A stretch of 36,152 bases of DNA from Bacillota bacterium (GTDB lineage: Bacteria > Bacillota > Clostridia > Acetivibrionales > DSM-1351): positions 1 to 36,152 of the forward strand of contig JAEYHZ010000043.1 in assembly GCA_023409265.1 (NCBI GenBank), given 5' to 3'. Shown one piece after another: positions 9,213-17,769 of this stretch. Position 1 is the stretch's first letter. The number at the start of each line of letters is the position of its first letter. The notes under the pieces were generated by a model that saw nothing but the letters and a program-made list of their open reading frames with translations, did no database searches and was not told the DNA's origin. Made by a program: the position numbers and the translations under genes.

Positions 9213-10100
9213 TTACATTTCCTCCTCTCTCTTTTTCATAACCCGCAATTGAACAAGTGTAATCAGCATTATAACCAAAAACAGAATTGTTGACTTGGCA
9301 GTTGCATAGCCCAGCCTGTTTGAACGGCCAAAAGCTTCTTCATAGATGTTGATGGCAACAACCTGAGTCAGTCTGCCGGGTCCGCCGCCCGTAAGGGAAA
9401 ATACTACATCAAAAACCTGGAAGGCACTGTTCAATGTAACAAAAAGACATATGGTAAAGGCTTGCTTTATCATGGGAAGTGTTATACTGATAAAGCGTCT
9501 GAAGGCTGATGCCCCGTCCACCACTGCCGCTTCTATCAATGCAGAGGGAACACTTTGTATTGCTGCTATATAAATTACCATCAGGTAGCCCGCCCCCCCC
9601 CATACAGCAACTATAATAATTGCTATGAATGAATATTTCGGGTCCCCCAGCCAGGATTTGTTTAAAAATTCAAAACCTGTGCTGTCAGCAATATAATAGA
9701 GAACCTGGGTAAATATAAAGTTCCACATATATCCGCCTATAATCATGCTTATCATATTCGGCATATAAAATATTGTCCTGAAAAAGCTCCTGCCTTTGCG
9801 TATGGACTCAATAAATACGGCAAGCATAAGTGCACATGCATTGAGTGCTATTATTGCAAACAATACATACTTAAGAGTAAAAAGCATGGAATTCCAAAAA
9901 TCCGTATCACCCGTAAATATCTCTATAAAATTCTCAAGTCCGATAATTTTATATGAAGGATTTATTCCGTTCCAGTTTGTAAAACTGAACCACAATCCCA
10001 GTAAGGCAGGAATCAGTTTAAATGCCGCAAAGAACACAAATGCAGGCAATACGAATAAAATCAATGCAATATTCTGAGATTGTTTTTTATTGATATTCAA
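9213..10100 (-). CDS. Sugar ABC transporter permease, MalF type (CUT1)
   Basis: A 295-residue membrane protein with six helices. The EAA loop reads ALIEAAVVDGASAFRRF, typical of the MalF/UgpA partner. A TGGGP motif, frequent in this subfamily, is also present. The start is a TTG (10098-10100) preceded by GGGGTGAGA; no ATG fits the ribosome site. It is separated from the binding-protein gene by a 156-bp gap holding a strong hairpin, so permease transcripts are probably made by partial read-through. It pairs with the permease that follows. Confidence 0.92.
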   Translation of the reverse strand: MNINKKQSQNIALILFVLPAFVFFAAFKLIPALLGLWFSFTNWNGINPSYKIIGLENFIEIFTGDTDFWNSMLFTLKYVLFAIIALNACALMLAVFIESIRKGRSFFRTIFYMPNMISMIIGGYMWNFIFTQVLYYIADSTGFEFLNKSWLGDPKYSFIAIIIVAVWGGAGYLMVIYIAAIQSVPSALIEAAVVDGASAFRRFISITLPMIKQAFTICLFVTLNSAFQVFDVVFSLTGGGPGRLTQVVAINIYEEAFGRSNRLGYATAKSTILFLVIMLITLVQLRVMKKREEEM

Positions 10101-10187
10101 TTATCTCACCCCATCAGCTGAATTAAATTACAGAACAAGGAAACGCTCTTCTTAAATACTTACTTTCATACATTTAAGCAGCCATTA

Positions 10188-10236
10188 CCTAAAAATTAAA
10201 ACAGGGAGGGATAAATATTAATTTATTCCTCCCTGT
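10188..10236 (-). terminator. Intra-operon terminator or attenuator after the binding-protein gene
   Basis: A 16-bp stem with one G-U-type wobble (arms 10201-10216 and 10221-10236) is followed on the minus strand by TTTTAATTTTT. It lies between the binding-protein and permease genes. Such hairpins commonly make the binding protein more abundant than its permeases by partial termination and by protecting the 3' end of the mRNA. Confidence 0.75.
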
Positions 10237-10256
10237 CTCATAGCTGTGACAATAAA

Positions 10257-11591
10257 TTACTTGGCCTGCGCTGCTGCCCTGTTGGCATCCTTAAAGGTCT
10301 TATCCATTACAGCAATAAAATCATCTTTAGTGGTCTTCTTTGCATAGTAGCTTTGCAGCAGTTTTCCCTGTTCATCTGTTACAGCATTGGGCAGTACAAG
10401 GTCCCGGTAGGAACGTCCCTGTTCAACATAGGCACTTGCCTCTTTTGCCCAGGAATACTGTTCAAAGCTGTGGCATTTTGCCACCGGGTTAAATTTTAAT
10501 TCTTTATATAAAGCTGAGGAGTCCTTGTCATCCAGCATATAATTTGCCAGAGCAAGAGCAGTCTCCATCTCCTTTGTTCCCGAGTATACGGCAAGTGAAG
10601 TGGTCGTAGCCAGATTTATTTTTGTACAGTTAATATCGTTATTTACAGGAAGAGCTCCCACACCGATTTTAATATCCGGATTGACCCCTAAAATGCTTTC
10701 GGCACTCCAGGTTCCCTGTACAAACATTGCCGCCTTGCCGTTTGCAAAATCAGCTGCACCTTGTTCAGAGCCCTTATCCAAAGCATTTTTGGTTCCATTC
10801 TGCATTATAAGGTCAATTACATCAAAGATTTCGACAACCTCTTTATATGAGCCTTGATCCTTGTACATTCTGTCGGTCCAGTCGGGAATATTTCCGCTTA
10901 CCTTTCCTCCAAGTGTAAGTGCCGTCATTAGCTGCGGTACCCACTGTTCCTGGAAGGCAAGTTCAAAAGGAGTATACCCGTTGTCCTTTAAGGTTTTTAC
11001 TACAGTTTTCATCTGGTCTAAAGTATCGGGAACCTTTAAACCCAATTTATCAAAAATATCCTTGTTATATAAATATCCCCATACAGTACTCTCAAATGGC
11101 ACTGCATAAACCTTGTTATCAATGGTAACTGTTTTCCTGACATCATCGTAAAGCTTTTCAGTCAGAGGCTGTGAGGTTAAATCTGCAACATAACCTGCTT
11201 TAACGTATGTAGGCAGATCGGCAGAGGCATGAAGTGTAAAAAGATCAGGAGCATCATTGGAAGAAAGTCTTGTTTGAAGAATATTTCCGTATTGATCACT
11301 ACTTGGCATTTCAAGGTTTATTGCAGCCTCCACATTTTTTTCAGCCAGAAGTTTAGCCTTAAATTGATTTAAATAAGCTTCCATTTGATCGGTAAAACGA
11401 GGAAAACTCATCATGACATTGAGAGTTGCTTTGGTTGGTTCTGCTTTGCTTGTTGCTGCTGCCTGGCTGGAAACTGCAGCCGAAGACGGTGTTTCTGAAG
11501 CTCCGGCTGTGTTTTGGGTGTCATTGCCACACCCTGCAAACATAACTGGGATCATACAAATGACTAACAGTACCGACAGTAATTTTTTCAT
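10257..11591 (-). CDS. Extracellular sugar-binding lipoprotein of an ABC importer
   Basis: About 444 residues. The N-terminus is a lipoprotein signal: a basic start, a hydrophobic core, and a lipobox FAGC with Cys21 as the lipid-anchored residue. A Ser/Ala/Thr-rich linker (about 25-50) leads to a family 1 solute-binding fold with features such as GKAAMFVQGTWSAES. It should capture oligosaccharide outside the cell and pass it to the two permeases. A longer frame starts 42 bases upstream; AGGAGG seven bases before MKKLLSVLL fixes the start at 11591. The downstream GH5 enzyme points to a glycan-derived ligand, identity unknown. Confidence 0.92.
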   Translation of the reverse strand: MKKLLSVLLVICMIPVMFAGCGNDTQNTAGASETPSSAAVSSQAAATSKAEPTKATLNVMMSFPRFTDQMEAYLNQFKAKLLAEKNVEAAINLEMPSSDQYGNILQTRLSSNDAPDLFTLHASADLPTYVKAGYVADLTSQPLTEKLYDDVRKTVTIDNKVYAVPFESTVWGYLYNKDIFDKLGLKVPDTLDQMKTVVKTLKDNGYTPFELAFQEQWVPQLMTALTLGGKVSGNIPDWTDRMYKDQGSYKEVVEIFDVIDLIMQNGTKNALDKGSEQGAADFANGKAAMFVQGTWSAESILGVNPDIKIGVGALPVNNDINCTKINLATTTSLAVYSGTKEMETALALANYMLDDKDSSALYKELKFNPVAKCHSFEQYSWAKEASAYVEQGRSYRDLVLPNAVTDEQGKLLQSYYAKKTTKDDFIAVMDKTFKDANRAAAQAK

Positions 11592-11724
11592 TTTAATTCC
11601 TCCTAAATAAATTATTCTCTGTACCATTATCATACTTCGGAAAATACAAATTTACATTTGCCATGGTTAATCACATTTATAGTCAAATTTTAATGTCCTT
11701 AAATGTATTTATATGCTGTGTTTT

Positions 11725-12810
11725 TTAACGCATTTTACCCGGAGACGTTCCAAAATACTTTTTAAAGGTTTTGTAAAAATGGGCAATATCCAGGTATCCA
11801 GTCATATTTGAAACAGTTTGTATAGGAACACCATAATCAACAATCAGTTCTTTTGCCTTTTCCATACGGACCCTGGTCAGATAATCGGAAAAATTCATTC
11901 CAAGCTCCTTCTTGAAAGCAGAAGAAAGATATTCTTTAGTTACATAATTGGTTTTAGCCAATTCCTCCAGAGAAATGTTTTCTGAGAAATTTATATCAAC
12001 AAACTGCTTGATTGCCAAAATATCTATCTTATTTTTTCTCTGTTTTTGTAAAACCACTGCATCAATTATTTTATCTGCTATAGTGGAGTAATGCTTGATA
12101 AACTCACCATTAGTGCCATTTTCTCTGATGGTATAGGACAATTCAACCGCCAAAGACTGATCCAGGCCGTCAGAATATTTTGCTATCACTGTCTCCTCCA
12201 TTATTTTGTGCAGATCATAATTAACATTAATAATCAGTTTCAGCTTTGCTTTGTTATTATCCTGAAGGTCAAGCAAAGCCCTTATTTTATCCAGCGCCAG
12301 CTGTACACCTTTCTTGGAAAGGCCTTCCAGACATTTTCTGGCATCATTCCTTGCTTCAAAATATTTAGTCAACCAGCTTGTATCAGCAATTCCCACAAGG
12401 CTTATTTCCTTCTGCTCTTCAAGCTGTGTTTCCATATTAAGTTCATGGGAACAGCGTTTAATCAGCTGGTTAAACTCATCCTCTTTAATCGGCTTTAACA
12501 AATAATCCATCACATGACTGTTTAATGCCTGTCTGGTATAGTTATAATCATAGTAGCCGCTGATAACTATGACCTTGGCTTTTATATTTTGCAGGGACAA
12601 CAGCTGAAGCAGCTCTGCACCATCAATTCCGGGCATCTTCATATCGGTGATGATTAAATGGGGCTTCAGCTGTTTGATACACTCTATACCCGAAACACCG
12701 TCTGCAGCCTCGCCGACGATCTGAAATCCAAACTCCTGCCATTGACCGATTCTCTTTATTGTATCCCTTGTCCAAGCTTCATCATCAATTATCACTACCC
12801 GATAATCCAT
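11725..12810 (-). CDS. YesN-type response regulator with AraC output domain
   Basis: About 361 residues. The receiver domain occupies residues 1-125, with the acidic pocket DDE (9-11), phosphoacceptor Asp56 in IITDMKMPG, and the conserved Lys in LLKPIKEDEF. A linker of ~130 residues precedes two AraC helix-turn-helix units (FSENISLEELAKTNYVTKE and DIAHFYKTFKKYFG). It should be phosphorylated by the kinase whose gene overlaps it by 26 bases and then activate the transport operon that begins 133 bp downstream. The start at 12810 is chosen over an upstream ATG because GGAGGAGG lies five bases before it. Confidence 0.93.
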   Translation of the reverse strand: MDYRVVIIDDEAWTRDTIKRIGQWQEFGFQIVGEAADGVSGIECIKQLKPHLIITDMKMPGIDGAELLQLLSLQNIKAKVIVISGYYDYNYTRQALNSHVMDYLLKPIKEDEFNQLIKRCSHELNMETQLEEQKEISLVGIADTSWLTKYFEARNDARKCLEGLSKKGVQLALDKIRALLDLQDNNKAKLKLIINVNYDLHKIMEETVIAKYSDGLDQSLAVELSYTIRENGTNGEFIKHYSTIADKIIDAVVLQKQRKNKIDILAIKQFVDINFSENISLEELAKTNYVTKEYLSSAFKKELGMNFSDYLTRVRMEKAKELIVDYGVPIQTVSNMTGYLDIAHFYKTFKKYFGTSPGKMR

Positions 12811-14569
12811 TGGCCTCCTCCATTTTCTGTGCATCAAATATATACTCTATACGGGTTCCTTCTTCTTTTTCACTGTATACGGTTATTCCGTCATTTTCTG
12901 AGAAGTTCAGCTTTATCCTTGAATTTACATTCAAAAGCCCGATATGCTTGCTGCTCTTTATACTTCCATATGAAGTATCCATCATTCTCTCATTCAAGGC
13001 ATCGACCTGTTCACGGCTCATTCCGCTGCCATTATCCCGGACTGTTATGTGAACTTTTTTATCTTCTGTCAAATATGCTTTTATCCAAAGTTTCCAATCC
13101 CCGGTGCTCCTGTCAAACCCATGCTGGAAGCAGTTCTCAACTATGGGCTGCAGCAGGAGCTTGGGCATGAGGCAGTTTTTTACATCCTCCTGTATATCCA
13201 GTTCAATACTGAATTTGTCATAGAACCTTTCTTTTTGTATAAGCAAATAGTTATCAAGGTGTTCCAATTCACTTCCCATTGTCACAAACCCACTCTCGAA
13301 ATCCATGCTGTAGCGCATCATACTGCTTAAAGCACCTGCAATATTATAGACCTCTTTAACTCCTTTTGACAATGACATACTTCCCATAAGCTGCAGAGTA
13401 TTGTGCAGAAAATGTGGGTTTATTTGAGCTTGCAAGGCCTTAATCTGGGCTGATTTAGCCTGCAGCTTTATAACATATTCCTGATGTATCAGGTCTTTAA
13501 TCCTCTGAACAAAGAGTGCTATATTATTTTCAAGTACACTGATTTCATTTCTGGTGTCTTCACCGGTTTGAATTTCCAGTGTGGCCATTTGTATGTTCTT
13601 TACTTTGTCAGTCAGTTTTAAAATTGGTGAACTTATATAAAAGGAAATCAGGGCAGATAACATTATTGCTGCAAAAACGCAGGCAATTCCCATAAAAATA
13701 CCTGCAAATACAGTTGGTCTGGTCGCTTTTACTATTTCATTCCGGGGTATTATCTTTATTATGCCAAGTTTTCCGCCCTTGTCCTGACCATAAAAAATGA
13801 TATTGTTATCAACGGAAAAGTACTCTTTGGAACTATCAGCATTCACAAGTCTTATGCTTTTGGACAAAAGCTCCTGATCATCATACCCATTATTAATTGA
13901 CATAACAATTTCATTCTGATCGTTTAGCAGATAAACCCGCTCATCCTGACTTGTTTTTAGTTTTTCAAGAATTCTCTGCATGTCTCCCGTTCGAAGCTGA
14001 AGGGCCAATTTGGCAACCAGATTGCGGTCTTCAAAGGTGTTTATATTATGAACCGCATACAGTCCCTGACTGGTTAATTTCAAATACATATTTGTCTGCA
14101 TCTCTGCAGGACGGTTAAAGGTATTGGAAAAACCCTCCTCGTCACTTTGAAGTGTCGTTCCGGCCCTCTTGGCCTTAATAACACTCTTGTCACTTACCAG
14201 GTATAACTCTATGGAAGAAAACAGGTTGTTTTTATTTAAGGTCCCATTGAAGGTATTGCGCAAAAGGGCGCTGTCTTCATAGGAATCGCTGTCCTTACCC
14301 CATTTGAGAACAGCGTTTCTGAAGCTTTTGTCAAACTCCATGGAATAAAAAGTATTTTTCAACTCATCGGAAAACTGTGAAACTCTGTCGCTGCCCCACA
14401 GCATACCATCCTTGTTTATTGTAATTAACTGCTTATAGAGTGAATCATAGGTATTGTACGCAGCCAGCGCAGTAATTAGGATAGTGGGAATTATTGAAAC
14501 TGCAAGCATAAACAGAAAGATTTTTGTTCTTATAGAGAGGGTTCTTTTTGACTTTTTTGAAGATTCCAT
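12785..14569 (-). CDS. YesM-type sensor histidine kinase
   Basis: A 594-residue membrane kinase. One helix at about 17-38 and another at about 286-312 bracket a large extracellular sensing region. A HAMP linker (~313-365) follows, then the His_kinase segment with His386 in INPHFLHNTLQLM. The ATP-binding part has LLLQPIVENCFQHG (N box, Asn479) and DNGSGM (512-517). This is the family that controls carbohydrate uptake in Firmicutes together with AraC-type regulators. The sensed ligand could be the sugar itself or the loaded binding protein. An AGGAG site precedes the ATG and a good sigma-A promoter lies about 50 bases further up. Confidence 0.94.
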   Translation of the reverse strand: MESSKKSKRTLSIRTKIFLFMLAVSIIPTILITALAAYNTYDSLYKQLITINKDGMLWGSDRVSQFSDELKNTFYSMEFDKSFRNAVLKWGKDSDSYEDSALLRNTFNGTLNKNNLFSSIELYLVSDKSVIKAKRAGTTLQSDEEGFSNTFNRPAEMQTNMYLKLTSQGLYAVHNINTFEDRNLVAKLALQLRTGDMQRILEKLKTSQDERVYLLNDQNEIVMSINNGYDDQELLSKSIRLVNADSSKEYFSVDNNIIFYGQDKGGKLGIIKIIPRNEIVKATRPTVFAGIFMGIACVFAAIMLSALISFYISSPILKLTDKVKNIQMATLEIQTGEDTRNEISVLENNIALFVQRIKDLIHQEYVIKLQAKSAQIKALQAQINPHFLHNTLQLMGSMSLSKGVKEVYNIAGALSSMMRYSMDFESGFVTMGSELEHLDNYLLIQKERFYDKFSIELDIQEDVKNCLMPKLLLQPIVENCFQHGFDRSTGDWKLWIKAYLTEDKKVHITVRDNGSGMSREQVDALNERMMDTSYGSIKSSKHIGLLNVNSRIKLNFSENDGITVYSEKEEGTRIEYIFDAQKMEEANGLSGSDN

Positions 14570-14618
14570 GTAAATTCTCCTGTCAAGCCATAAATGAATT
14601 TTTTATTTCAGTCAATTC

Positions 14619-14647
14619 AGTATAGCATTATAAAGAATGTCCGTCAA
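14619..14647 (-). promoter_or_regulatory. Sigma-A promoter for the kinase/regulator genes
   Basis: On the minus strand TTGACG (14642-14647) and TATACT (14619-14624) are separated by exactly 17 bases. The -10 box lies 50 bases before the kinase ATG. Confidence 0.7.
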
Positions 14648-14711
14648 AAGCCTGATTTTTTTACCAATTCAATGCATGGTAAATGTATGCTCGAAATAAA
14701 ATTCCAATTTA

Positions 14712-14757
14712 ATTAAAAAGTGGAGCAATCAACACCTTAAGAGGCCTTGACTGCTCC
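14712..14757 (-). terminator. Terminator after the PsbP/DcrB-like lipoprotein gene
   Basis: An 11-bp stem with one wobble pair (outer arms GGAGCA/TGCTCC, 14722-14757) encloses a partly paired loop. On the minus strand it is followed by ACTTTTTAATT. On the plus strand the following GCTTTTATG is weaker. Confidence 0.7.
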
Positions 14758-14803
14758 GCTTTTATGATTTTCATTAATAATATATTATTTTTCAAAGTAT
14801 ATA

Positions 14804-15424
14804 TTATTGCTCATCGGTTAACTTTATACTATTTAATACGGTATTAAAATCTTCTCTATTTGAATCAAATTTACCGGGAGAACTCCAGGAAACTACCTGT
14901 ACGTAATTGTTTTCCCCATCAATACAGGTTATTAAGTACTTGACACTCATACCTTCAAAAAAACCCTGCAAATCGCATTGGATTGCTTCATAATCATTTA
15001 CCTTTATATTTGCAGGTTCAGACTTCTTTACGGCTTCAGCACCACCTAATGTATCTACCATTGAATCCAGTATAATTTTCTGATAGTCTGCCAATTTTGA
15101 CGATGCATCATAATCCGCCTTGTCCTCGATAATAATAAGAGTGTAGCCCGACTCTTCTTCATTTGACATTTGTATAGCGGCATCCTCATTATCCAGATCA
15201 TCTTCTGTCCATCCTTCCGGAATAGATGCCTTTATTTTTCCGTCACTGCTTGTTACTTCGATTAAGAAGACTTTTTCAGCTAAGTCGCTTTTATCCTCTG
15301 CCAATTCAGCGGTATTATTTCCACTGACTGAAACAATCCTGTTCTCATTCAGATTACAAGCAGCCAAAGAAAATAAAGAAACTATACAGCAAATGCTCAC
15401 AAATAATTTTAATCTTTTGTTCAT
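14804..15424 (-). CDS. Small lipoprotein with a PsbP/DcrB-like domain
   Basis: About 206 residues. A lipoprotein signal ends in SLAAC with Cys23 as the anchor. The mature part contains DGKIKASIPEGW, followed about 125 residues later by the closing VLNSIKL. This is the layout of PsbP/DcrB/Mog1-like extracytoplasmic domains (a guess from pattern, not a match I can verify). Function unknown. A longer frame begins 96 bases upstream, but GGAGGT stands just before MNKRLKLFV, and a promoter (TTGACA/TATACC) falls inside the longer version, which settles the start at 15424. It has its own promoter and terminator, so it is monocistronic. Confidence 0.75.
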   Translation of the reverse strand: MNKRLKLFVSICCIVSLFSLAACNLNENRIVSVSGNNTAELAEDKSDLAEKVFLIEVTSSDGKIKASIPEGWTEDDLDNEDAAIQMSNEEESGYTLIIIEDKADYDASSKLADYQKIILDSMVDTLGGAEAVKKSEPANIKVNDYEAIQCDLQGFFEGMSVKYLITCIDGENNYVQVVSWSSPGKFDSNREDFNTVLNSIKLTDEQ

Positions 15425-15458
15425 TAGACCTCCGAAATTAGGTTTATTTAACATACAT

Positions 15459-15486
15459 GGTATAATATGCTCCACATTTTTGTCAA
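15459..15486 (-). promoter_or_regulatory. Promoter for the small lipoprotein gene
   Basis: Minus-strand TTGACA (15481-15486), a 16-base spacer and TATACC (15459-15464). The -10 box is about 35 bases before the chosen start codon. Confidence 0.45.
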
Positions 15487-15493
15487 CTTTTGT

Positions 15494-15551
15494 AATATAA
15501 AAACCCCCAGAATGAACCAAGTTTTTACTGCAGCTTGATTCATTCCGGGGG
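15494..15551 (-). terminator. Terminator of the division gene cluster, after divIVA
   Basis: A 13-bp GC-rich stem with one wobble (arms 15504-15516 and 15539-15551, CCCCC/GGGGG at the base) is followed on the minus strand by TTTTTATATT. Confidence 0.85.
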
Positions 15552-15585
15552 TTTGAGAAACTCTGTGAAATACACGTAAAGTAAG

Positions 15586-16050
15586 TTATTCCAAATCGTC
15601 ATCGGTGCTAAATACCTGCTTTAACAGTTCAAGCTGCGACAGCAGAAGAGTTTCGGATTTGGTTTTAAACAAATGCAGCCTTTTTTTCATTTCTTCATAT
15701 TCAAAACGTATCTTGATTACTTCCTGATTTGCATCATTAATGATCTTTTGAGCCTTCAATTCAGCCTCTTTAACAATATTATCGGCTTTAGCATAAGAAT
15801 TTTTCTTGATCTCCTCACCGGTCTGCTGTGCTACGATCAACGTGTTTTGCAAGGACTCTTCTATATTTTTGTAATGCTGTATTCCTTCATTTAAAACAGA
15901 AATTCTATCCTTAAGTTCAATGTTTTCCTTTATGTATAGTTCGTAGTCTTGTATAATGCTGTCCAGAACTTCGTTAACCTGATCTTCTTTATAGCCCATG
16001 AAGTTCTTTTTAAACTTGATATTATCAAGATCATTTGGAGTATAGTTCAT
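15586..16050 (-). CDS. divIVA: DivIVA-domain protein
   Basis: A 154-residue, largely coiled-coil protein. The N-terminus (YTPNDLDNIKFKKNFMGYKE) matches the DivIVA lipid-binding domain, including the F-x-(K)-x-GY region that inserts into curved membranes. Residues 30-145 are predicted coiled coil. DivIVA proteins mark the septum and poles and recruit division or chromosome-anchoring partners. This one is shorter than Bacillus DivIVA. The gene follows ylmH by 30 bp at the end of the division cluster, the usual position in Firmicutes, and a strong terminator closes the cluster. The ribosome site (AAAGG, ten bases upstream) is modest. Confidence 0.92.
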   Translation of the reverse strand: MNYTPNDLDNIKFKKNFMGYKEDQVNEVLDSIIQDYELYIKENIELKDRISVLNEGIQHYKNIEESLQNTLIVAQQTGEEIKKNSYAKADNIVKEAELKAQKIINDANQEVIKIRFEYEEMKKRLHLFKTKSETLLLSQLELLKQVFSTDDDLE

Positions 16051-16080
16051 AATCAGCCAACCTTTCCAAGATATAATATC

Positions 16081-16866
16081 TTATTCAAAACGTTTAATAG
16101 TAATATTAATACGATCCTTTTTAGTAGTTCCCCCAACTTTGTCCAATATTATCCTGCCCTTGCCGCGAATCGAAATTACATCACCTTCTGACAGCTGCTT
16201 TGAAGGATTTGAAACTATTTCCCAGTTAACATTTACCCTTTGGGCTTTAAAATACTCCAAAACTTTGGTTCTTGAAATGCTAAAGCCGCTTGCTGTTACT
16301 GAATCAGCTCTTAATGATGCAACAGTAGTATGTATTACTTTTTCCTTCTTCTCAGGAGGCGTATATTGGTAAACCTGCTGAAGTTCACATTCCACCTTTG
16401 TATTACCAATTCTCTCCAAATTGTAAGAAATATATTCGGCTATTTTATCAATAAGAAAAACATCACCATAGGACTCATACACAAGTATGTCACCTATTTT
16501 CTCCCTTTTGATCCCGAGCCCCAGTATTGATCCAAGATAATCCCTGTGGGACAAATTTTTTTCTATAAGCGGTGTTATCCTGAGGTAGCTTATAGGAGCA
16601 TTATTCAAAGCTTCTTCAGCATCAATAAAGTCAGAGCTCATAGCAGCCAAAACCCGCTCAGCACCTTCAAAGCCACCGACGAAAGTATAAAAAATCCCAT
16701 CTGCTTTTTCCAGAACTCTCCTGGCTATAACTGCTTCGTGGGGAGAAAGAAAATCCGAATACACAAAAGAGGAATAACGGCATTGTTCAACTTTATCCAA
16801 AAGACGTGAAACCATTACCCTATCCTCAATTTTAGAAACCATTTTTAATATTTCATTTTTATTCAT
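16081..16866 (-). CDS. ylmH: YlmH, S4-domain RNA-binding protein
   Basis: A 261-residue protein with the YlmH N-terminal and middle regions and a C-terminal S4 RNA-binding domain (about 183-257, including SGFSISRTKVLEYFKAQRVN). In Bacillus, YlmH has been linked to division and to rescue of stalled ribosomes through peptidyl-tRNA handling. The gene lies 18 bp behind yggT and 30 bp before divIVA, the conserved ylm order. Its start codon has no recognisable Shine-Dalgarno sequence; the preceding ~20 bases are only A and T. Translation may therefore rely on coupling to yggT. No better start is seen. Confidence 0.9.
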   Translation of the reverse strand: MNKNEILKMVSKIEDRVMVSRLLDKVEQCRYSSFVYSDFLSPHEAVIARRVLEKADGIFYTFVGGFEGAERVLAAMSSDFIDAEEALNNAPISYLRITPLIEKNLSHRDYLGSILGLGIKREKIGDILVYESYGDVFLIDKIAEYISYNLERIGNTKVECELQQVYQYTPPEKKEKVIHTTVASLRADSVTASGFSISRTKVLEYFKAQRVNVNWEIVSNPSKQLSEGDVISIRGKGRIILDKVGGTTKKDRINITIKRFE

Positions 16867-16884
16867 AATATTAATTTTAAATTA

Positions 16885-17175
16885 TTAATAATAAAACATA
16901 TTAAATATCGTGTAAATAACTCTTCTTAATACACCTATTAGTAAAAAAGCAATAATAGGAGAAAAGTCTATCATTGAAAACATAGAATTATTCATAAAAC
17001 TCGATCGGCTCAGCATGTTCCTGATTGGCGTCAGTACAGGTTCTGTAATGGTATAAAGCAAGTCGATAGCTTTATTGTCTCTCGAAACAGGCAGCCAGGA
17101 AATTAATACCCTTGCTATGAGTACCCACTCGAAAATTAATAAGACTAATAATAATGCATCCCTAACCGCTGTCAT
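16885..17175 (-). CDS. yggT: YggT-family membrane protein (YlmG)
   Basis: A 96-residue membrane protein with one hydrophobic segment at about 5-28 and another at about 68-90. Between them is the family signature region VLISWLPVSRDNKAIDLLY followed by TEPVLTPIR. Family members are small integral membrane proteins of uncertain biochemical role, linked to division and membrane organisation. GGAGG lies before the ATG. It stands between sepF and ylmH, as in many Firmicutes. Confidence 0.9.
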   Translation of the reverse strand: MTAVRDALLLVLLIFEWVLIARVLISWLPVSRDNKAIDLLYTITEPVLTPIRNMLSRSSFMNNSMFSMIDFSPIIAFLLIGVLRRVIYTIFNMFYY

Positions 17176-17240
17176 TTATTAAACCTCCATTTGCCAAAAC
17201 CGATTAATTAATTTGAATATTCTATTTATAATATACTTTC

Positions 17241-17714
17241 CTATTTAGCCCAAGGAAATACTGTTTTATTTCTGAGCTCATCCTTCAAGTCTCCGCTTAC
17301 ATCAACATTATTTGGAGCAATAACGAATATATCGCAGGAAACCTTCTGAATACTGCCATCTAAAGCATATATGGAACCGCTTAAGAAATCTATTATCCGC
17401 TGAGCATCTGATTTTTCAATACCTTCCAGATTGATTACAACAGGTTTTTTGCTTTTCAGGTGATCGCATATATCCTGAGCATCATCAAAAGTGTTTGGCT
17501 GTGAAACAACCATTTTAAACTGATTTGCAGAATGAATATTTACAACTTTACCAGATTGCTGCTGTTTCTTTGAACTGTTGAAAAAGTGTGTCTGAAGAGG
17601 CTCGCTCTTAGTGTCTTCCTTATAATCGGAATCGTGAAGATCTATATCCTCCTCGTCTTCATCAATAGCTTCCCAACCAACGAAATTGAAAACTTTGTTT
17701 AGAAGTTTTGACAT
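17241..17714 (-). CDS. sepF: SepF, cell-division protein anchoring FtsZ
   Basis: About 157 residues. The N-terminal amphipathic segment (MSKLLNKVFNFVGW) is the expected membrane-binding helix. An acidic linker follows (DEDEEDIDLHDSD), then the C-terminal SepF/DUF552 domain with VVINLEGIEKSDAQRIIDFL. SepF polymerises, bends at the membrane and bundles FtsZ. A longer frame extends 108 bases further, overlapping the yggS gene, but AGGGGG seven to eight bases before MSKLL marks the true start. The adjacent yggS, yggT and ylmH genes support the assignment. Confidence 0.94.
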   Translation of the reverse strand: MSKLLNKVFNFVGWEAIDEDEEDIDLHDSDYKEDTKSEPLQTHFFNSSKKQQQSGKVVNIHSANQFKMVVSQPNTFDDAQDICDHLKSKKPVVINLEGIEKSDAQRIIDFLSGSIYALDGSIQKVSCDIFVIAPNNVDVSGDLKDELRNKTVFPWAK

Positions 17715-17769
17715 TTCAAATACCCCCTGTGTCTTTAGTAATTTATAATTATCTTCTCGCTTGTAAAAA

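Noticed and set aside
12658..13170. 170-codon plus-strand frame
   Set aside because: It lies opposite the response regulator and histidine kinase genes, whose motifs are clear. It has no ribosome site and no recognisable domain, so it is a shadow frame.
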